Below, piece by piece: positions 60,401 through 64,000 of a DNA stretch of 64,000 nt. Numbering within the stretch: position 1 is the first letter of the stretch; the number at the start of each line of letters is the position of its first letter. The stretch comes from Lagopus muta (lineage: Eukaryota > Chordata > Aves > Galliformes > Phasianidae), in contig NC_064433.1 in NCBI RefSeq assembly GCF_023343835.1, positions 135,807,957 to 135,871,956 of the forward strand, read 5' to 3'. The position numbers and the translations under genes were made by a program. Below the pieces are notes generated by a model. The model saw nothing but the letters and a program-made list of their open reading frames with translations, made no database searches and was not told the DNA's origin.

Positions 60401-60950
60401 GCCGTCGAATAACCACCTGCGTAGATAAAAGGGAGAGTTATCTTCCATCTGAATAGCACGAAAAAAGACCAAATCGATCGCGCCGGTCCTCTTCTAAAAG
60501 CCCCTCCTGGGAGCTGCGGCTGCAGCCTCAGCCTCGGTGTCCCTTGGAGGATCGGCGCTGGGCGGTACCCGGCAGCCCAGCACACCGCACACAGGACATC
60601 CGCGGCACCGCTTTCCCGATGCGGCACGGCGGAAGGCAGCGCTCCCCACACGGTGCCGCGGTGCCTCAGCGCCCGCAGCCGCACCCCGCCACGAGCGCGG
60701 CGGTTACGCGCCCCCACCCCGCCACCCCCAGCCCCGCACCCCTCACTTTGCTCAGCGCCGTTTTTTTCTCATCTCGCAGTTTAACCGGCGCCGAGGGAAG
60801 CGGTGGGGCCGGGGACGGCGGCGGGTTGGGCGCGGTGTCCGGCTCCCGGCGCGGAGACTCCCGCCCCAGGGGAACCTCCATGGGTCGCTTCTCGCGGCCG
60901 CAGCCGCCGCCCCTCGCCGGTCCCAGCCCAGGCTCCCGCTCCGACCGCAT
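39301..60950 (-). CDS. UPF3A: UPF3A, nonsense-mediated mRNA decay regulator (gene span, 10 coding exons)
   Basis: Coding exons in order on the minus strand: 60747-60950, 60310-60416, 53097-53203, 50734-50832, 50533-50643, 46502-46557, 46252-46410, 44218-44378, 41290-41584, 39301-39474. They total 1473 bases, 490 residues, and phases match at every junction. Known role: nucleocytoplasmic NMD factor that binds UPF2 through its RRM-like domain and the exon junction complex through a short C-terminal motif; in mammals a weaker or antagonistic paralogue of UPF3B. Seen: RRM-like domain about 69-160 starting [15 protein letters not shown]; conserved [16 protein letters not shown]; a strongly basic, E/R/K-rich helical region about 229-281; and the EJC-binding motif [13 protein letters not shown] at 434-446. 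Assigned to UPF3A rather than UPF3B from the [16 protein letters not shown] and [13 protein letters not shown] stretches and from synteny with CHAMP1. Confidence 0.95.
41290..41584 (-). CDS. UPF3A: UPF3A coding exon 9
   Basis: Acceptor TACACTCATACAG before GTCACAAAATG; encodes the last base of codon 335 through residue 433. The sequence is hydrophilic and charged ([40 protein letters not shown]). Human UPF3A has recognisable counterparts (YHVDDGRRHRAHHE, WGKGPGQDRGKKG). The donor after AATAAG is GTTCTT, a poor match; reading on into the intron meets a stop after six codons. Confidence 0.93.
44218..44378 (-). CDS. UPF3A: UPF3A coding exon 8
   Basis: The acceptor ATTTTTAG precedes CTTCTTAAGAAG. 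Residues 282-334 start [11 protein letters not shown], conserved in UPF3A and UPF3B. The exon ends in AA of codon 335 before a strong GTAAGT donor; exon 9 supplies the G. The polypyrimidine tract at the acceptor is short. Confidence 0.93.
45061..45900. other. UPF3A: UPF3A intron 7, AT-rich part
   Basis: Part of the 1.9-kb intron between exons 7 and 8 (44379-46251). The 45.66-45.82 kb stretch is extremely AT-rich (TATATAATG-type repeats). No coding segment or transposon recognised. Confidence 0.5.
46252..46410 (-). CDS. UPF3A: UPF3A coding exon 7 (basic E/R/K helix)
   Basis: Acceptor CTCTTCAG before AGAATTCGAGAG; donor GTACCT. Encodes 53 residues, 229-281, almost all Glu, Arg or Lys ([19 protein letters not shown]...), the long charged helix typical of the family. 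The phase is 0 at both ends, so skipping would keep the frame. Confidence 0.95.
46502..46557 (-). CDS. UPF3A: UPF3A coding exon 6 (56-base micro-exon)
   Basis: Acceptor TGTTTTAG before CTAGAAGAACA; donor GTACGT. Encodes residues 210-228, [19 protein letters not shown], essentially identical to mammalian UPF3A and different from the UPF3B equivalent (KKTTPLLSFLKN), which supports the paralogue call. Confidence 0.95.
47110..47134. repeat. (GGATATA)n short tandem repeat
   Basis: About three units of AGGATAT in a row within UPF3A intron 5. Confidence 0.8.
49119..49156. repeat. (TTTG)n-rich simple sequence
   Basis: GGTTTTTGGTTGGTTTTG followed by four TTTG units and a T-run, in UPF3A intron 5. 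Confidence 0.8.
50533..50643 (-). CDS. UPF3A: UPF3A coding exon 5
   Basis: Acceptor CTTCACAG before ACCCAGAATATAG. Encodes residues 173-209 ([32 protein letters not shown]), conserved in the family. The donor after CTCATTG is GTCTGT, with C at +3, an unusual 5' splice site. Confidence 0.94.
50734..50832 (-). CDS. UPF3A: UPF3A coding exon 4 (in-frame cassette)
   Basis: Acceptor CTTTTAAG before GTTTGGAGTACC; donor GTAAGC. It is 99 bases, a multiple of three, and encodes [17 protein letters not shown] plus a lysine-rich stretch and GSIED. In mammals the same exon is skipped in a short isoform with impaired UPF2 binding. Phase here (1 in, 1 out) would allow the same skip. Confidence 0.95.
51285..51321. 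repeat. A-run plus (AACC)n microsatellite
   Basis: A run of twelve or so A followed by four CCAA units, in UPF3A intron 3. Confidence 0.85.
52062..52155 (-). mobile_element. CR1 LINE 3'-end remnant with deletion
   Basis: ATCACAGAATTAACTGGTTTG, GGTTGGAAGGGACCTCAAAG, then a jump to AAGCCCCATCCAACCTGGTC and TTGAACACTTTGAG. About 40 bases of the usual middle are missing. Lies in UPF3A intron 3. Confidence 0.85.
53097..53203 (-). CDS. UPF3A: UPF3A coding exon 3 (RRM-like domain)
   Basis: Acceptor TTTCTTGTTGCAG before CCTTTATCC. Encodes the end of codon 104 through the first base of codon 140: [20 protein letters not shown] and [14 protein letters not shown], the middle of the RRM-like domain. 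The conserved junction uses AAAG before GTTGGA, a weak donor; a better GTAAGA lies 12 bases further on. Confidence 0.95.
54622..54756 (-). mobile_element. CR1 LINE fragment, extreme 3' end
   Basis: Antisense: CCACAGAAGCACAGGACGGC, TCAGGCTGGCAGGGACCCTC, CAGAGCAGGGTGCCCAGGGC, GGGGCTTCAGAAGATCTCC. G+C-rich CR1 subfamily in UPF3A intron 2. Confidence 0.82.
55465..55902 (-). mobile_element. CR1 LINE fragment, 3' end with RT C-terminus
   Basis: Antisense CR1 of about 440 bases with all the landmarks of the element's 3' region: ATCACAGAATGCTTTGAGG, AGACCAGGTTGCTCACAGCC, AAGAACTCCTTCCTCATATC, CCCTTGTCCTGTCACTAC, GGTACTGGAAGGCCACTATA. Inactive. Confidence 0.92.
57595..57640. repeat. (TA)n-rich microsatellite
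   Basis: ATATATATATATAC followed by imperfect ATACATATAT units in UPF3A intron 2. Confidence 0.8.
60310..60416 (-). CDS. UPF3A: UPF3A coding exon 2 (start of RRM-like domain)
   Basis: Acceptor ATCTACGCAG before GTGGTTATTCGACGG; donor GTGAGG. Residues 69-103 plus two bases of codon 104: [19 protein letters not shown], then [16 protein letters not shown]. The family has EFF where this reads EFC. Confidence 0.96.
60747..60950 (-). CDS. UPF3A: UPF3A coding exon 1 (start codon)
   Basis: Starts at MRSEREPG, aligned with the mammalian start MRSEKEG, and ends at DEKKTALSK before a GTGAGG donor; 68 codons of Pro/Gly/Arg-rich N-terminus. The frame stays open upstream to beyond 61200, so the start rests on homology. 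The ATG context is weak (T at -3, C at +4). A second in-frame ATG at residue 24 (60881) has G at +4. Confidence 0.9.
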
Positions 60951-60978
60951 GGAGCCGCCGCCCGCAGCGAGGCGGAAA

Positions 60979-60988
60979 CCTCGCGAGA
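60979..60988. promoter_or_regulatory. UPF3A: CGCG palindrome, imperfect TCTCGCGAGA
   Basis: CCTCGCGAGA, one mismatch from the palindromic TCTCGCGAGA element known in vertebrate CpG-island promoters and reported to be bound by BANP. It sits about 30 bases upstream of the UPF3A ATG. Confidence 0.6.
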
Positions 60989-61010
60989 ACTGCCCAGTTG
61001 CCGGGCGGAA

Positions 61011-61020
61011 TCTCGCGAGA
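61011..61020. promoter_or_regulatory. UPF3A: CGCG palindrome, perfect TCTCGCGAGA
   Basis: A perfect copy of the palindrome, 32 bases from the first and about 60 bases upstream of the UPF3A ATG. Such elements usually lie within about 50 bases of the start site, suggesting transcription begins around 60960-61060. Confidence 0.7.
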
Positions 61021-61080
61021 CTTGGCTGAGGGGCGAAGGGAGTTCCTCCGCCCCCGGAGTAGCGACAGCGGGGCTGTCCT

Positions 61081-61317
61081 CGTCCTTGTGCATCGCTATC
61101 GTTGTTCTCATCCCCGTCCTGTCTGCTGGATGTTCTGAGGAGAGGTGCCTTCGGGAATCCCGCAGGGCCTCCATTGTGTGCACGGAAAGGGCAATTGAAG
61201 AACTGTCCTATCGTGGTCCACGAGCCCAATTGCCTTGTAGACAGCGGACACTTGGCTCTGCCCTCCCTGCCACAGCCTCAGCCACGTCTCCTGTGGCAGG
61301 ATGGGAGCAGCAGTCAT
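61081..61317. other. UPF3A upstream flank
   Basis: Short unique sequence between the CpG island and the nearest CR1. No recognised feature. Confidence 0.5.
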
Positions 61318-61553
61318 TGAATCACAGAACGGTTTGGTTTTGAAGGAACCTCAAAGCCGAGCCTGCCGTGGGCTGCCCTCCACCAACTCAGGCTGCACGG
61401 AGTTGCGCTCGACCTGGCCTTGACCACCTCCAGGGATGAGGCACCACAGCTTCTCTGGGCAGCTGTGCCACTGCCTCACTGCCCTCTCACTGAGAAACGT
61501 ACCCCTGACATCTAATCTGAATCTTAGTTTCAAACCATTCCCCTTTGGCCTGG
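61318..61553 (-). mobile_element. CR1 LINE fragment, 3' end
   Basis: Antisense CR1: AATCACAGAACGGTTTGG, TTGAAGGAACCTCAAAGCC, CTTGACCACCTCCAGGGATG, CATCTAATCTGAATCTTAG. It lies only about 300 bases upstream of the UPF3A promoter elements. Confidence 0.88.
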
Positions 61554-64000
61554 TGGGCTAGAGCTGAAAGCTAGCCAGGTGCTGGGGATGCCACACCATG
61601 AGGAAAGGGACAGTTGTTTCTTGCATCAGCTTGCAGGTCCTGTGTCCATGAGTTTTCAAATCATGAAAACCTCGAAGACAACAGCAGTGTCCCCCTACAG
61701 TGGGTTAGGGTTGCTAGAGAGCAGGTTATGTGTAAGACATTGCTTTAGCAGGCATGTTAATCATAGGCTGGAACAGGACAGGTACTGGGAGGCACAGCAG
61801 GAGATGCAGGTGCAAAGATGAAGATTCAGACAGAACACGAGCAGTGAACAGAAATAAGGAAAGAAGCTTTTCCTGAAGTCCTCTCTGAGGCATGCACAAC
61901 ATTAGCTTAACAAGCACTAAACTAATTGTATCTACCTGAAGAACTGGAAGCCAAACCAGGCTTCATCAAGAACTCCTCTGATGTTGCCCAGGAAAAATCA
62001 TTCACAGTCTAAGACATTTTGAAAATGTTACCTTCTAGGTAACTTTTAGTGGCAATAAAGAAGGGCTAGCAACAACCAGCCAAAAAACTTCAGCAGATAG
62101 CTGTAGAATTGAAGGGTCATGACACATTGCCTTTAGAGCAAGACCAGTTTTCTGTACCCACCCTTTTCTCTCCACTCAGCCCCACTGATGACTTTTACAC
62201 AGCAGTTCACAATTTTTCAACCTGAGAGATCAGACAGAGAAAAGCTTTTTAAGTGCTAGGCCAGTTCCCATACCTGATTTACACCCTAAGCATACAAATT
62301 TGTATTACAACAGCTCTGGAAGTGGCTAAGGGGCAAGCCAATTGCTCTCAGCAGTGCAAGAATACAACTAAGCAGGATTGCCATCAGAGCCAACGCACCA
62401 TCAGATCAGAACTGATATCAAATATTATCAATTTTTAAGACTACTTAGTCAATGAAAAAAGCAGCAACATAGGAAAAAAAAAAAATCCACAGGCGTCCAT
62501 GGCTGACATTAGCAAGAGGCCAGATTTGCTGGAGTATTTAGCCAACATGTATGTAGAAACTTCTTTCCAGGATGCATGACTAGAATCTTAAATTTACCTA
62601 CTGTAGATTAAAAATAAACAAATGTATTATCATTTTATCATATCAAGACTGCTAATGAAATAAGATAGACTACCAAAAAACAAGAAAAAAGGAAGATTTC
62701 AATATATACGTATATACTTGGGCTCATCCCTTGTCTCTTCTTATTTATGAAAAGCATCAATAAAAATTAGTATAGGAAATATTGAATGACTTGCACTAGT
62801 ATGCCACTTGTTTTTTAAACCATGTCCTAGTAAAGCAGATGAAAATTGTATCACACATGTTTTGTGCTAAAGATAGAACTGAAAAATGATTGTTTAAATG
62901 CCAACACGAATGTAGTGAAATACGGTATAAAAATTGTATTTTAGACCAATCATTCTATTTTGCTAAAAGATAAATTAGCTTTGTTGTTTTTTTGGTTTTT
63001 TTTGGTTTTTTTTTTTTCTCTTTTTTTTTAACTTAATGAATAATCCTTATCTACAGAAAAAGCTAGTTTTTGAGCACTGAAATACTTATTACTGAAGCCT
63101 GGACTACTAAACCTCAGAGAATCTTTTCTTAACATTAAATGTCAAAATCCAGCAAGAAGTCACGGAAGAAAAAATTATGACAGCTTGTAGCATTATGTTT
63201 TTAATTTTAAGCCCACCGCAGTGACATAGGTGAAACAGGCACAAAGGGAAAGGAGCTATTTACACAAAATACATTCAACATTCACACTAAGAAGGCAGAC
63301 AGACCCAATTCTGTTCAGTGGACGGACAAATCATTGCTTCTGTACAGAAACATATGCTTTAATTCATTGTTTTTCAGTGAGCCAATGGCATTTAAAAACA
63401 CCACTCTAGAGACTTGTAAAAGTTTTCTATTATTCACTTTATCCTTTGCCTTGGCAAAACAACTGTGTGTAAAGAGAATGACTGCATTTTCTACAGAAGT
63501 ACACTGTGGCTTACAACTTTATTATTACACTACTGAAAAATAGTCCAGGTATCATTCATTGCAGGAAACACCAATTTACCTCGGTATTTTCGCCATTCAT
63601 ATTGTTGTCCCATCAGCTTACCAGAAACAGTTCTCACACGACCTCTCAGTAGCACAATATAGAATAACAACAAAGAAGCCAACAATAATTCGGACAAGGC
63701 ATAACAAAGTAACATGCTTTGTCATCAATTTAATGCACGTCCAATTAGAGTCAAGTGATGGGAATCCACTGAAATCACTCTGTGAAGAAATACATACTTA
63801 TGAAGTAGTAAGTGTAAAACCTCATGGATTTTTTGGTCTATTTACTAAGAAAGCATTCCTCACAGACGGGATGAAAACTCAGAAGCTACAATAATACTGT
63901 GTTAGACCTTGGCTAATCCATTTGGCAATACTGTAAACTCTTCCATGTTAGGTATTATTTTTAAACCTTCACAGTCTTACTGATGGCAGACACAAGGATC
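61554..64000. other. Intergenic, right edge, no gene seen
   Basis: AT-rich unique sequence with a T/G-rich simple tract at about 62982-63030. By mammalian synteny CDC16 should lie beyond this on the minus strand. An AATAAA on the minus strand at 63513-63518 could end a transcript from the right, but I recognise no CDC16 coding sequence here. Confidence 0.5.
62982..63030. repeat. T-rich simple repeat
   Basis: T-runs broken by GG and C (GTTTTTTTGG, then longer T-runs) over about 50 bases. Confidence 0.85.

Larger units (their letters stand above)
60470..61080. promoter_or_regulatory. UPF3A: CpG island, UPF3A promoter
   Basis: About 600 bases of high G+C and dense CpG covering UPF3A exon 1 and its upstream region, with no TATA box. 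The many long open frames on the other strand and frames are composition artefacts. Confidence 0.85.

Noticed and set aside
39301-60950. Assignment of the gene to UPF3B because of the exon 10 motif
   Set aside because: Exon 6, the middle of the RRM-like domain, the EEAE ending and the CHAMP1 neighbour all fit UPF3A; only the EJC motif is UPF3B-like.
60537-61343. A 268-codon plus-strand open frame and others antisense to UPF3A exon 1
   Set aside because: It overlaps the conserved UPF3A exon and CpG island. The composition explains it, and no domain is visible.
63559-63894. A 111-codon plus-strand open frame near the right edge
   Set aside because: No family resemblance, no splice or promoter context, and AT-rich surroundings where frames of this length arise by chance.

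Overview
This window is vertebrate nuclear DNA, almost certainly from a bird and probably a galliform such as chicken. The two genes are split by introns and start in CpG islands. The interspersed repeats are nearly all CR1 LINE fragments with the avian ATTCTATG-type 3' end. The encoded proteins match CHAMP1 and UPF3A, which are neighbours in mammals (CDC16-UPF3A-CHAMP1); both lie on the minus strand here in the corresponding order. The exact species is inferred, not proven.

Layout. Positions 1 to about 22,470 form a gene-poor stretch downstream of CHAMP1, with many CR1 fragments, including a composite cluster at about 7.0-8.6 kb, and a divergent pair of CTCF-like motifs near 16.57 kb. CHAMP1 occupies about 22.5-33.7 kb: one coding exon (948 codons, 23260-26106), a 7.4-kb intron in the 5' UTR, and a first non-coding exon in a CpG island at 33.1-33.96 kb. 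About 5 kb of intergenic DNA follows. UPF3A runs from its stop codon at 39301 back to its start at 60950. I traced ten coding exons by splice sites, reading phase and protein similarity; they join without a frame break to 490 codons. Its CpG-island promoter at about 60.47-61.08 kb carries two CGCG palindromes just upstream of the start codon. The last 3 kb is non-coding as far as I can see; CDC16 is expected further right but I found none of it.

Function. UPF3A is a nonsense-mediated decay factor that bridges UPF2 and the exon junction complex. CHAMP1 is a zinc-finger protein of kinetochore-microtubule attachment and heterochromatin, and a MAD2L2 partner. They are neighbours by conserved synteny rather than in a shared pathway.

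I found no new biological system. The points most worth checking are: a UPF3B-like EJC-binding motif in this UPF3A; weak or competing splice donors in UPF3A, one followed by a stop that would remove that motif; the 11-residue array in CHAMP1; the paired TCTCGCGAGA elements; and the CTCF-like pair.
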